The translations under genes were made by a program, and so were the position numbers. The notes under the pieces were generated by a model that did not search any database, was not told where the DNA came from, and worked only from the letters and a program-made list of their open reading frames with translations. DNA of 64,000 bases from Paraburkholderia solisilvae (GTDB lineage Bacteria > Pseudomonadota > Gammaproteobacteria > Burkholderiales > Burkholderiaceae), in the NCBI RefSeq assembly GCF_902859875.1, contig NZ_CADIKF010000011.1:62001-126000 (forward strand), given 5' to 3'. This document shows positions 34,172-42,663 of this stretch, piece after piece; within the stretch, counting starts at the first letter, position 1; every line of letters begins with the position of its first letter.

Positions 34172-35756
34172 TTCGACTGCCACGCCGGCCGCACCGCACG
34201 CTGAGAAGCGCGCCAGCACGAGCGACTGGATCGCCGTCGCCGCGGGCGCGCTCGGCGCGCTGATGGCAACGCTCGACATCTCGATCACGAACTCCGCGCT
34301 GCCGCAGATCCAGGGCGAAATCGGCGCGACCGGCACCGAGGGCACGTGGATATCGACCGGCTACCTGATGTCGGAAATCGTGATGATTCCGCTGGCCGCC
34401 TGGCTCACACGCGTCTTCGGCCTGCGCAATTTCCTGTTCACGAATTCCGCGCTTTTCATTGCGTTCTCGATGATGTGCGGCTGGTCGCACACGCTGCCGA
34501 TGATGATCGCCGGCCGTATCGGCCAGGGCTTCACCGGCGGCGCGCTGATTCCCACCGCGCAGACCATCATCCGCACGCGTCTGCCGATATCGCAGATGCC
34601 GGTCGGCATGACCGTGTTCGGTCTGATCGTGCTGCTCGGCCCGCTGCTCGGACCGGTCGTCGGCGGCTGGCTCGCGGAGAACATCAGCTGGAGCTGGTGC
34701 TTCTTTATGAATCTGCCGATCTGCCTCGCGCTAATGACGCTGCTAGTGGTCGGCCTGCCGTCGGACCGGCCGCACTGGGACGCGTTTTTCAAAGCGGACT
34801 GGCTCGGCATTGCCGGCCTTGCGATCGGCCTGAGTTCGTTGACAGTGGTGCTCGAGGAAGGTCAGCGCGAACGCTGGTTCGAATCGTCGGTCATCGTCAT
34901 GCTCGCGTGCGTGTCGCTGTTCGGCATGTTGCTGATCGCCGCCTCGCAGGTGACCGCGAAAAAGCCGATCTTGCGCTTGAGTCTGATGCGCAATCCGAAC
35001 TACGCAAGCGTGATCGTGATCGTCTCCGCAGTCGGCGCGGCGCTTTACTGCGTGTCGTATCTGCTGCCGCAGTTTCTCGGCGTGGTCGCGGGCTACAACG
35101 CTGAGCAGTCGGGCGCGATCATGCTGCTGTCGGGCCTGCCCGCTTTTATGATCATGCCGGTTTTGCCGCGACTGCTGACCCGGTTCGATTTCCGCCTGCT
35201 GGTCATCACCGGGCTGCTGTTATATGTGATCAGTTGCATGCTCGATATCGGCCTGACCGCGCAAAGCGCCGGCCCCGACTTCGTCTGGTCGCAACTGATA
35301 CGCGGTATCGCACAGATGCTCGCGATGATGCCGCTCAATCAGGCGTCCATGGCGGCCGTCGCGCGCGAAGATTCCGGCGACGCCGCGGGTCTCTATAACA
35401 TGGCCCGTAACCTCGGCGGATCGATCGGCCTTGCGATCATCGGCACCGTGATCGATCGGCGCACGACATTTCATACCGCGATGATCCGCGAATCGGTCAG
35501 CGCGAACTCGCTGACCGGTCAGGAGACGCTTGCGGCAAACGCCGCGAACTGGTTTGCCCATACGGGAGACATGGCGTACTCGCACATGCGCGCGCTGGGC
35601 CAGCTCGCGGCACAAATCGAGCTGCAGGCCACCGTGATGACCTATTCGGAAACTTTTTATCTGCTCGGCATTGCGCTGCTTGCGTGCGTTCCGCTTGCGC
35701 TGCTGCTGAAAACGCCGCGCCGGAACGCGCCGCCGCCTCCGTCAGCCGGACACTAA
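34149..35756 (+). CDS. MFS multidrug efflux pump, EmrB family
   Basis: 535 residues if it starts at ATG 34149; GTG 34164, with GAGAA 8 nt upstream, is an alternative. The frame overlaps the EmrA-like gene by 23 or 8 bp. The DHA2 14-helix pattern is clear: 'MATLDISITNSALPQIQGEIGATGTEGTWISTGYLMSEIVMIPL', motif A 'AAWLTRVFGLRNFLFTNSALF', 'GRIGQGFTGGALIPTAQTII' and motif C 'GPLLGPVVGGWLAENISWSWCFFMNLPI'. It exports hydrophobic drugs across the inner membrane with proton entry, together with the fusion protein and the NodT-type channel. Confidence 0.92.
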   Translation: MPRTIVADSTATPAAPHAEKRASTSDWIAVAAGALGALMATLDISITNSALPQIQGEIGATGTEGTWISTGYLMSEIVMIPLAAWLTRVFGLRNFLFTNSALFIAFSMMCGWSHTLPMMIAGRIGQGFTGGALIPTAQTIIRTRLPISQMPVGMTVFGLIVLLGPLLGPVVGGWLAENISWSWCFFMNLPICLALMTLLVVGLPSDRPHWDAFFKADWLGIAGLAIGLSSLTVVLEEGQRERWFESSVIVMLACVSLFGMLLIAASQVTAKKPILRLSLMRNPNYASVIVIVSAVGAALYCVSYLLPQFLGVVAGYNAEQSGAIMLLSGLPAFMIMPVLPRLLTRFDFRLLVITGLLLYVISCMLDIGLTAQSAGPDFVWSQLIRGIAQMLAMMPLNQASMAAVAREDSGDAAGLYNMARNLGGSIGLAIIGTVIDRRTTFHTAMIRESVSANSLTGQETLAANAANWFAHTGDMAYSHMRALGQLAAQIELQATVMTYSETFYLLGIALLACVPLALLLKTPRRNAPPPPSAGH

Positions 35757-37231
35757 TGTCTTTTGATCTCACCATGACGTTCAACCGTTCCACGCGTTTC
35801 GCATTGGCTGCCGCCGCATGTCTGTCCGTCCTGTCGGGCTGCACGGTCGGCCCGGATTATCACGGCGCGCCCGTCGTTGCGCGGGATGCGATCAGCGGCG
35901 CAACGTTCGTCCGCGCACCTGCCGCGGGCATGACCACGGCGCCCGCGCCAAACGAATGGTGGCGAGCACTCAACGATCCACAGTTAAACGAACTGATTGC
36001 CGCAGCCCTTGCCCACAGCCCCGATGTGCATATCGCGCAGGCGCGGCTGCGGGAATCGCGCGCGCAACTGGATCAGCAGGATGCGAACGCATTGCCGAAG
36101 GTGTCGGGATACGCAGCCGCGCTCCGCACGCGCGAACCCGATCTGAGCGCGTTCAATTCGGGAAACTCGTCCGGCGGCTCATCGTCGACGGGACGCGGAC
36201 CGCTGCAGTTCTATACCGCGGGCTTTGACGCGTCCTGGGAAATCGACCTGTTCGGCGGCACACGGCGCGCAATCGAAGCGGCATCGGCGAACGCGCAAGC
36301 CGTCGATGCCGACCTTGCGGACACGCAGGTATCGCTCGCGGCCGAAGTCGCGCGCACCTACGTCGAACTGCGCGACGAGCAGACGCGCCTCGAACTCGCG
36401 CAGCGCCAGGCTCAAACCGAACAGCGCATATTGACGCTTACGCAGCAGCGCAGGCAGCGCGGCACGGCAGCGGACATCGATGTCGAACGACTGACCACGC
36501 AAGTCGAAAACACGCGCGCGACGCTCATTCCGCTCGATGCGCAAGTAACCGACTCGCTCGACCGTCTCGCGGTGCTGACCGGCCGTGCGCCGGGCGCGCT
36601 CGATGCACAGCTCGCTGACACGCACCCGCTGCCGGCATTGCCTGAGACGCTCACCATCGGCGACCCGGCGGCAATGTTGCAGCAGCGCCCCGACATACGC
36701 GCGGCGGAACGGCGGCTCGCGTCGAGCAATGCGCAAATCGGCGAACACATCGCAGATTTCTTCCCGAAAGTGACGCTGTTTGGCGACATCGGTTTTAGTG
36801 CGAGCGACCCGGGCCACCTCGTACGCAAGAGCAATTTCAGCTGGGTCGGCGCGCCGTATCTGCAATGGAACGCCTTCGATTTCGGCCGTACGCTGGGCAG
36901 CGTGCATGCCGCGCAGGCGTCGCGTGACGAAGCCGACGCCCAATATACGAAGACCGTGCTCGAAGCGCTGCAGGACGCGAACTCATCGCTGTCACGCTAT
37001 GGACACCAGCGAGAGCACGTGGTCACCTTGCAAAAGGTGGAAGCCTCCGCCACGCACTCGGCGGTCCTGATGCGCCAGCGCTATTCCGCCGGCGTGGCCA
37101 CACTGATCGATCTGCTTGATACGCAGCGCCAGGAGTTCACCGCACAGCAGAATGTCGTCGCAGGACAGGCCGAGTTGCTTAAGGACTTTATCTCGCTGCA
37201 GAAAAGCCTCGGTCTAGGCTGGCAGGTTTAG
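35756..37231 (+). CDS. Outer membrane efflux lipoprotein, NodT family
   Basis: 491 residues from the ATG overlapping the EmrB stop (TAATG); an ATG at 35774 is also possible. The signal peptide ends in the lipobox LSGC (mature N-terminus 'CTVGPDYHGAP'), so the protein is a lipoprotein of the outer membrane. Two TolC/OEP repeats follow ('LNELIAAALAHSPDVHIAQARLRESRAQL' and the later 'MLQQRPDIRAAERRLASSNAQIGEHIADFFPKVTLFGDIGF'). It provides the exit duct for the EmrA/EmrB-like pair, completing a three-gene pump operon. Confidence 0.93.
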   Translation: MSFDLTMTFNRSTRFALAAAACLSVLSGCTVGPDYHGAPVVARDAISGATFVRAPAAGMTTAPAPNEWWRALNDPQLNELIAAALAHSPDVHIAQARLRESRAQLDQQDANALPKVSGYAAALRTREPDLSAFNSGNSSGGSSSTGRGPLQFYTAGFDASWEIDLFGGTRRAIEAASANAQAVDADLADTQVSLAAEVARTYVELRDEQTRLELAQRQAQTEQRILTLTQQRRQRGTAADIDVERLTTQVENTRATLIPLDAQVTDSLDRLAVLTGRAPGALDAQLADTHPLPALPETLTIGDPAAMLQQRPDIRAAERRLASSNAQIGEHIADFFPKVTLFGDIGFSASDPGHLVRKSNFSWVGAPYLQWNAFDFGRTLGSVHAAQASRDEADAQYTKTVLEALQDANSSLSRYGHQREHVVTLQKVEASATHSAVLMRQRYSAGVATLIDLLDTQRQEFTAQQNVVAGQAELLKDFISLQKSLGLGWQV

Positions 37232-37248
37232 CACCGGGTTCGCCCGTT

Positions 37249-37626
37249 CTAAAAGCGCTGAACGTCAGCGACATCCTTGCGACGGCGTCCCGCGTCCCGG
37301 AACCGGATCTTGTTCAAGGCACTCGCTAACCAGGCGATCAGGCGTAGACCGGCCGGCGCCGGTTGTACGAGGTGCACAATCGCAATACCTGACGCGGTGA
37401 CGCTCAGCCAGCCGCCTGTTTCGATCTTCAACATCGAGCCGGGCCCTAGCCGGTCATGCGGCTGGAACATCGATTCGGCGAGCCACACCGGCGGCAGCTT
37501 CACGTCGACTTGACCGTCGACCAGATACAGTACGCTGCCGCGCGCGACCCATTCATGCAGCGACTGCCCGGTTTGCAGATCGAAGCATCGCGAAGCGCAT
37601 GGAAGCATCAATGAATCGCGTGGCAT
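37249..37626 (-). CDS. Small cupin-like protein (possibly DUF2917)
   Basis: 125 residues from the ATG at 37626 (AGGAG 7 nt upstream). The segment 'FDLQTGQSLHEWVARGSVLYLVDGQVDVKLPP', continuing 'RLGPGSMLKIETGGWLSVTASGIAIVHLVQPA', is a run of short strands with a 'G.v.v' turn and a 'pG..l.i' turn, as in small jelly-roll proteins of the DUF2917 type. No metal-binding His set is seen. Function is unknown. It stands divergently from the third MocR gene, 176 bp away, which often marks the target of a MocR protein. Confidence 0.6.
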   Translation of the reverse strand: MPRDSLMLPCASRCFDLQTGQSLHEWVARGSVLYLVDGQVDVKLPPVWLAESMFQPHDRLGPGSMLKIETGGWLSVTASGIAIVHLVQPAPAGLRLIAWLASALNKIRFRDAGRRRKDVADVQRF

Positions 37627-37802
37627 GGGCGGCTCCTGAAGGCCAAAGGACACACATCGAGACTACCGGCGCCCGCCGTCGGCTCACAGGCACACGCCAC
37701 GCCCGGTCAAACCCGAACAGATGCGAAAATCTCCGTCTGTTGCGATGCAAATGCACGCTTTCTGTATCTGTTCTGCTGCGCATCAACCAAGGACCATTGG
37801 AC

Positions 37803-39299
37803 ATGTCCTCCGATCCGCTCTACCAGCAACTGGCCGACCACTATCGTCACGCAATCGGCGCTCGCACCCTGGCGCCCGGCGATCGCATGCCGTCGGTACG
37901 CACGCTGATGGCGACACACGGCGTCAGCCTTTCCACGGCATTGCAGGCGTGCCGGCAACTCGAGCGCGAAGGGTTGCTGCAGGCGCGGCCGCGCTCGGGC
38001 TATTTCGTGTGCGCGCCGGCTCGCCCATCGATCACATCAATCGACGAGCCGACAAACCTGGTGGCCGATCCGGCACAGTACATCGGCATCCACGAACGCA
38101 TCTCGTACGTACTCGCGCGCAGCCAGCAGGAAAGCGTGAAGTTCAATCTGGGCGGCGCCAGCGCCGCGGCCGGACTCTACCCTATCGATGCCTTGCGCAA
38201 TGCGGCCCGTCGTGCGCTGCAACGGGACCCCATGCTCTATGGCGAGGCGGTCAAACCTCGCGGCCACGATCCATTGCGCACCGCGTTGGCGCGACTGGCG
38301 CTGGCCATGCGCGTGCAACTGTCGCCCGATGAGATCCTCATCACGCACGGATGTACCGAGGCACTGCAGCTCGCGTTACGCGCGGTGGCGAATCCTGGTG
38401 ACGTGGTCGCCGTCGAAAGCCCGACTTATTACGGGCTTTTGCAGATTCTGGAAAGCCTGGGCGTGCGCGCCCTGGAAATTCCTTGCAGCGCGCAGACGGG
38501 CATATCGCTGGAGGCGCTGGAACTGGCCGTGCGCAGTTATAAGGACATCAAGGCTGTGGTGGCCATGCCCAATCTGCAGAATCCGCTTGGCAGCATCATG
38601 CCCGACGAGCAGAAGGCAACACTCGTGCAGTGGTGCGAGAAGAACGGCATCGCGCTGATCGAGGACGACTGCTCCAGCGCGACGGCGGATAGCGATATGG
38701 CACTGCGCGCAGCGAAGAGTTGGGATCGCAGCGGGAATGTGATTTATTGTTCGTCGTTGCATAAGGTTCTAGCGCCCGGGATGCGCTTAGGCTGGATAGC
38801 CGGCGGAAAATGGCATGCGCGCATCGAGATGCTCAAGTTCGCGTTGTCGCGACCCAATGAGATGCTGACCCAAACCGCTGTGGCGGAGTTTATTGTTTCG
38901 GGTGGATATGAGCGGCATTTACGGCGTTTGCGTGCTGCGCTGAAAAGGCAGCGGGATTGGATGGCGCAGGCAGTCGCGACGTCGTTTCCGCCGGGGACGA
39001 AGCTTTCTGTGCCGCGCGGCGGAATGCATTTGTGGGTGGAACTGCCGGACGGAACTTCGTCCGAGCAGGTGTTCGAGCGCGCGCTTCAGGAAGGCGTGTA
39101 CGTGGCGCCGGGCGTGATCTTTTCCAATTCCGGGCGCTTCGAGCCGTGTCTGCGGATTAACTGCGGGTCGCCAAGGTCAGCGGGATTGGAGGAGGCTGTA
39201 GCAATTGTGGCGGCGGTTGCGAGGAAGGTCGCCAGGGAAGCGATGCCGGCCAGCGGCGCGGCGCCGGTTGAATCCGCATTCCGCACGACCGTGGCTTAA
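37803..39299 (+). CDS. MocR-type GntR regulator with aminotransferase-like domain (3)
   Basis: 498 residues from the ATG at 37803 (AAGGA upstream); the frame is open earlier but crosses the divergent promoter. Residues ~3-70 are the winged helix ('PLYQQLADHYRHAIGARTLAPGDRMPSVRTLMATHGVSLSTALQACRQLE'). The aminotransferase domain has 'MPNLQNPLGSIMPDEQK' and PLP lysine K321 in 'SSLHKVLAPGMRLGW'. The order 'YQQLADHYRHAI' resembles the YdcR-type subgroup. The likely target is the divergent small gene or its own promoter. The 3' end converges with the FAD monooxygenase gene, 4 bp apart. Confidence 0.9.
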   Translation: MSSDPLYQQLADHYRHAIGARTLAPGDRMPSVRTLMATHGVSLSTALQACRQLEREGLLQARPRSGYFVCAPARPSITSIDEPTNLVADPAQYIGIHERISYVLARSQQESVKFNLGGASAAAGLYPIDALRNAARRALQRDPMLYGEAVKPRGHDPLRTALARLALAMRVQLSPDEILITHGCTEALQLALRAVANPGDVVAVESPTYYGLLQILESLGVRALEIPCSAQTGISLEALELAVRSYKDIKAVVAMPNLQNPLGSIMPDEQKATLVQWCEKNGIALIEDDCSSATADSDMALRAAKSWDRSGNVIYCSSLHKVLAPGMRLGWIAGGKWHARIEMLKFALSRPNEMLTQTAVAEFIVSGGYERHLRRLRAALKRQRDWMAQAVATSFPPGTKLSVPRGGMHLWVELPDGTSSEQVFERALQEGVYVAPGVIFSNSGRFEPCLRINCGSPRSAGLEEAVAIVAAVARKVAREAMPASGAAPVESAFRTTVA

Positions 39300-39303
39300 C
39301 GCA

Positions 39304-40584
39304 TCATTCGAATTCGCGTCGGGTTTCGTTCACGACCTGCCGCTTCAACATGGGCACTGTGTTGACGATCCGCATCGCCAACCGGACGAGGCCAAGCGTG
39401 GCGCGTCCCGCGACCGGCCGATGCAGCAGGCTGCGATCGTTGAAGCGCTCGCGTGACTTTAAAACTGCCTCATAACCGTATTGCCGCATCTGATGTTCGT
39501 AAGCGGCCACCGCGTCTCTGAGCGTCCCGTCGCCCTGTGAGACGTTACCCAGCATGCGCGACAACAGCGCCGCGTCCCGCAGCGCGGTATTGGCGCCCGC
39601 TCCGCCGCCCGGCGTCATCAGATGAATGGCGTCGCCCAGCACCGTGACGGATCGGCTTTGCCACGGGGCGACCGGCACCGAAGTCCGTATGTTCGCGGTA
39701 AACAGACTGTCGGAATCGGTAGCGGCGTAAAGTGCCCTGAGGTCGGGATGCCAATCGCGCGTCGCATCGAGCACGAGTTCGATATGCCCGGTGTCCTGCT
39801 TCAACGGATTCGCGGGCCAGTTGGAAGCGGCGCCCCAAACCGCCCACGTGATGACGTCACGCCTGTCCACGTATCGCATTCCCGGCCACTGGGCATAGAC
39901 GTCTCGCGGCTTGTCGAACGCAAGGACATGCACGACTGCGCCGAAGCCCTTTGGGGCGAGAAGCAACGTTATCCCGCTCAACATCTTCGGCGACAGCAGC
40001 TTTCGCGTATGGTCGTTTAGCGGCGTCGTTCCCGCGACCCCCAATATGCCGGTATTTTCGATCCGCGCGTATGGCAGTAACTGGGAACGCACCTTTGAAT
40101 TAGCGCCGTCGGCCCCGACGATAAGATCGGCCTGCACAACGCTGCCGTCGGCAAAATGCGCGGTAACCGTGCGGTCGGCCAACTCGGTGTATCGGGCGAA
40201 GCTCTTGCCGAAGTGTATCCTGTCTTCCAGGCCGCACATCATGACCTGTCTCAACATGAGGCGGGTGGTCGAACGTCCTACTCCAACATCGCCAACATCC
40301 ACGCCGAGCGTTTCCTGAAGCCGCTCAGTCATGTAGGTCAGGTATCGCGGCGTACGGGCGCACGCCGCGTTAAAAAAATCGAGTACATGTTCAGGCAAGC
40401 ACTCTCTTAACGCCTTCATTCCGATGCCATCGATCCCGATGCGATATCCGGGCGGCGCATCGAAGCGCGAGCGATCGCGTTCAAACACATTGACGTCGAT
40501 ACCCTGACGATGAAGGGCGTGCGCAAGGCAAAGACCCCCCGTTCCCGCGCCGATGATCGCGACGCGCAAAGGCTTCCTGTTCAT
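39304..40584 (-). CDS. FAD-dependent aromatic hydroxylase-type monooxygenase
   Basis: 426 residues. FAD motif 'VAIIGAGTGGLCLAHALHRQGIDVNVFERD' (~8-38), the DG motif 'DLIVGADGANSKVRSQLLP' in the middle, and 'GDAIHLMTPGGGAGANTALRDAALLSRML' near the end, which is the GD motif of group A flavoprotein hydroxylases (tetracycline/aromatic-polyketide type). It acts in the cytoplasm with NAD(P)H and oxygen; the substrate is unknown. It is divergent from a MarR gene across 370 bp with palindromes close to both starts, so the MarR protein very likely controls it. Confidence 0.9.
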   Translation of the reverse strand: MNRKPLRVAIIGAGTGGLCLAHALHRQGIDVNVFERDRSRFDAPPGYRIGIDGIGMKALRECLPEHVLDFFNAACARTPRYLTYMTERLQETLGVDVGDVGVGRSTTRLMLRQVMMCGLEDRIHFGKSFARYTELADRTVTAHFADGSVVQADLIVGADGANSKVRSQLLPYARIENTGILGVAGTTPLNDHTRKLLSPKMLSGITLLLAPKGFGAVVHVLAFDKPRDVYAQWPGMRYVDRRDVITWAVWGAASNWPANPLKQDTGHIELVLDATRDWHPDLRALYAATDSDSLFTANIRTSVPVAPWQSRSVTVLGDAIHLMTPGGGAGANTALRDAALLSRMLGNVSQGDGTLRDAVAAYEHQMRQYGYEAVLKSRERFNDRSLLHRPVAGRATLGLVRLAMRIVNTVPMLKRQVVNETRREFE

Positions 40585-40641
40585 ATGAGAGAGTTTCCAG
40601 CCATTTAGGATGACGTTTTTGCCCGCTGTATTGCGCCCGAA

Positions 40642-40661
40642 CTTCTTCCAGGTGGAAGAAG
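40642..40661. promoter_or_regulatory. Perfect dyad CTTCTTCC-AGGT-GGAAGAAG
   Basis: 8-bp arms with a 4-bp spacer, centred about 67 bp before the monooxygenase start on the opposite strand. It differs in sequence from the TTGA...TCAA sites near the MarR gene, so it may bind another factor, or act as a hairpin in the monooxygenase leader RNA. Confidence 0.45.
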
Positions 40662-40870
40662 AAACGAGACCATCGAATCCTTACGCAAAAATCAGGACTT
40701 GCCCAAGTTGAATCCGAATTGAAGCTGCGCATGGCGAACTGATTCCTTTCGATAAAGCGGTATTCGAAATGATGAGTCGTGCTGGAGTCCCGTGGAGAGC
40801 CTGTGAAGGGTGAGCTCATTCATCATCCTGGTGCGCATGCGTGATGGCTTCTAATATAAAACATTAACAT

Positions 40871-40882
40871 TTGAGTATTCAA
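40871..40882. promoter_or_regulatory. MarR operator candidate 1, TTGAGTATTCAA
   Basis: A near-perfect palindrome (one mismatched pair at the centre) lying 73 bp before the MarR start in very AT-rich DNA. It matches the perfect palindrome at 40921-40932 in 11 of 12 positions, and the two are exactly 50 bp apart start to start, nearly five helical turns, so both face the same side of the DNA. Confidence 0.65.
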
Positions 40883-40920
40883 TGTTGCATGCCACTGCAC
40901 ATACAGGTATAAATAAACCC

Positions 40921-40932
40921 TTGAATATTCAA
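40921..40932. promoter_or_regulatory. MarR operator candidate 2, TTGAATATTCAA
   Basis: A perfect 12-bp palindrome ending 22 bp before the ATG of the MarR gene. TTGA-N4-TCAA dyads are typical of MarR-family binding sites. The position would block transcription of the regulator (autorepression), while its partner at 40871 could extend control to the divergent monooxygenase. Confidence 0.7.
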
Positions 40933-40954
40933 TCATGTTGACGATGCAAGCAAG

Positions 40955-41413
40955 ATGACAGACTCCGAATACGCCGGGCTAAGGGAAGTGATTTTGCAAA
41001 ATGGGCGCTGCAATGCGACGGCATTGCGCAGAGCAATGCGGAAAGTTTCATTGCTCTACGACGCGTACATGGCGCCGTGCGGTCTGAAGGCGACTCAACT
41101 GTCTATTCTCGTGTGCATCCAGCGAGCAAGTTCGCCAAGCATGGGAGAACTCGCCGATCAGCTTGTGCTGTGCCGAAGTGCCCTGACACATAATCTTCGT
41201 CCTTTGGAAAGAGACGGCCTGGTTTCGGTCAACCCCGCGCCGGACAACAAGCGAGCGCGAATCGTGCGGCTGACACCGAAGGGTCTGAGAAAGCTGCGGG
41301 AGTCGATGACGTATTGGCAGATCGCGCAAGACCAGTTCGAAAATATGTTCGGCAAAAGAAGAGCAGCAACGCTGCGCACCGTCCTTGATGAGGTCGGCCG
41401 CATCGATTTTTGA
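40955..41413 (+). CDS. MarR family regulator
   Basis: 152 residues with the MarR winged helix at ~45-120 ('LKATQLSILVCIQRASSPSMGELADQLVLCRSALTHNLRPLERDGLVSVNPAPDNKRARIVRLTPKGL', the DxR-type wing here 'DNKRAR'). N- and C-terminal helices form the dimer. The ligand is probably a phenolic or aromatic compound given the divergent aromatic-hydroxylase-type gene. Two palindromes described separately lie in front of it. The N-terminal ~20 residues before the fold are longer than average. Confidence 0.9.
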   Translation: MTDSEYAGLREVILQNGRCNATALRRAMRKVSLLYDAYMAPCGLKATQLSILVCIQRASSPSMGELADQLVLCRSALTHNLRPLERDGLVSVNPAPDNKRARIVRLTPKGLRKLRESMTYWQIAQDQFENMFGKRRAATLRTVLDEVGRIDF

Positions 41414-41612
41414 TTGACCAGCGCGCACAAGCCCGGTTTCTGCAGATTGTTTATAACTGCCCTGAGCGCGATCACGAATAGCGTTGAATTTCTTCAGAGC
41501 AGAGCTGTTCCGGAAGTGTTCTAAAAGCTCTTGAAGGGTTCAACGAGTAGTTGAAGCAGCGCGCAATACCGCTGCCTTCAGTTTTTATCGCCACCTATGT
41601 CTGAGGTAACGC

Positions 41613-41921
41613 ATGCAATATGTCTGGCCTTTTCTTGTCGGGGCGTTTTTATGTAATTCGGTCCCGCATCTGTGTGCGGGTCTACAGGGACATCCTTTCC
41701 CTACGCCTTTTGCGCGTCCACGAGGGGTGGGAGATTCCTCCCCAATCGTGAACACCCTATGGGGATTCGCGAATCTCGTCATCGCGCTAGCCATTGCCGG
41801 TCACTGGAGCGTGTCCGGCACGCTTCCGGATGTGGTGGCTGCCCTGGTGGGTGCAGTCGGTACGGGGCTGTATCTTGCTTCTCATTTCGGCAAGGTACAA
41901 CGTGACAAGCAGGTGGGATGA
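41613..41921 (+). CDS. Small conserved membrane protein (102 aa)
   Basis: 102 residues with GAGG 7 nt upstream. Three hydrophobic segments: 'YVWPFLVGAFLCNSVPHLCAG', 'TLWGFANLVIALAIAGHW' and 'VVAALVGAVGTGLYLASHFG'. The N-terminal 'GAFLCNSVPHL..GLQG..FP.PFA.P.G.G.SSP..N.LWG..N' block looks like a conserved family of inner-membrane proteins, but I know no function for it. A 9-bp-arm hairpin follows the stop. It is monocistronic or loosely linked to the MAPEG gene behind it. Confidence 0.75.
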   Translation: MQYVWPFLVGAFLCNSVPHLCAGLQGHPFPTPFARPRGVGDSSPIVNTLWGFANLVIALAIAGHWSVSGTLPDVVAALVGAVGTGLYLASHFGKVQRDKQVG

Positions 41922-41927
41922 TGTTTG

Positions 41928-41959
41928 CCAGGGCAGTGCAACATGAAGGGCTGCCCTGG
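41928..41959. terminator. Hairpin after small membrane gene
   Basis: CCAGGGCAG (41928-41936) and CTGCCCTGG (41951-41959) are perfect arms with a 14-nt loop, starting 7 bp after the stop codon of the preceding gene. There is no U-tract, so it may be a weak or Rho-assisted terminator. Confidence 0.45.
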
Positions 41960-42164
41960 TTACTCAAGCACCCTGCTCACAAACCGCTCCGAAAGGATTG
42001 ATTTGATCGGCCGGGTTGGCTCGAGCCATTTCGGGGGCTCAATTCCTGCACATCGCTGCCCCGCCGCTCAAGCCTCCGGGTCCGTACCCCGCGCACTTCC
42101 TTATCAACAAAACCAGGCGTGGCCAACTTGCTTGCCCCGCCGCCCATATCGAGCATCCTTCGCC

Positions 42165-42572
42165 ATGCCGTTGCATACCTCACTTGGCTTTGCCGGCGCG
42201 CTCGCGCTACTCAATCTGTGGCTCGCTTACCGTTGCGTACGAATTCGACTGAACGGGCCTGGCGGGGTAGGAGATCTCGGAATCCCCGAGTTGCGGGCTC
42301 GCATGCGCGCGCATGCCAACTTCGCGGAATACACGCCTTGCGTGCTGATTCTCACCGCGCTGCTCGAATATGCGGGCGGATCGCAGGCGTGGCTGCAGGG
42401 ACTTGGCGCCGTCTACATCGCGGCGCGCATCCTGCACGCGTTCGGCATGGAGCGGCCCAGATTCACGATGCAGTTCATCGGCGCATTGGGGACCTGGCTG
42501 GTACTGCTTGGACTAGCCGTCTGGGCTATCTGGCTGGTCATCCCCCACTCGATGGCGAAATCTTTCTTCTGA
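42165..42572 (+). CDS. MAPEG family membrane protein
   Basis: 135 residues from the ATG at 42165, the first Met that begins the conserved part; the frame is open earlier without family similarity. Four helices, with the glutathione-binding MAPEG motif 'RMRAHANFAEYTPCVLILTALLEYAGG' (R-x-H-x-N-x2-E-x2-P pattern) and a later 'GMERPRFTMQFIGALGTWLVL'. Bacterial MAPEG proteins are membrane glutathione transferases or peroxidases. This fits the several glutathione enzymes encoded at 28-31 kb, although those are not adjacent. Confidence 0.88.
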   Translation: MPLHTSLGFAGALALLNLWLAYRCVRIRLNGPGGVGDLGIPELRARMRAHANFAEYTPCVLILTALLEYAGGSQAWLQGLGAVYIAARILHAFGMERPRFTMQFIGALGTWLVLLGLAVWAIWLVIPHSMAKSFF

Positions 42573-42663
42573 GCCGACTGAACGGGTGGACGCGGAAAAA
42601 AACCCGGGACCCATTCAGCAAGCCCGCATGAGCTTTCGGCTCATCTCATACGCGCTGTTCCGC

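Noticed and set aside
39304-40584. Assigning the FAD monooxygenase as salicylate or 4-hydroxybenzoate hydroxylase
   Set aside because: Motifs only place it in the group A flavoprotein hydroxylases; no substrate-specific residue pattern or pathway neighbour supports a named enzyme.
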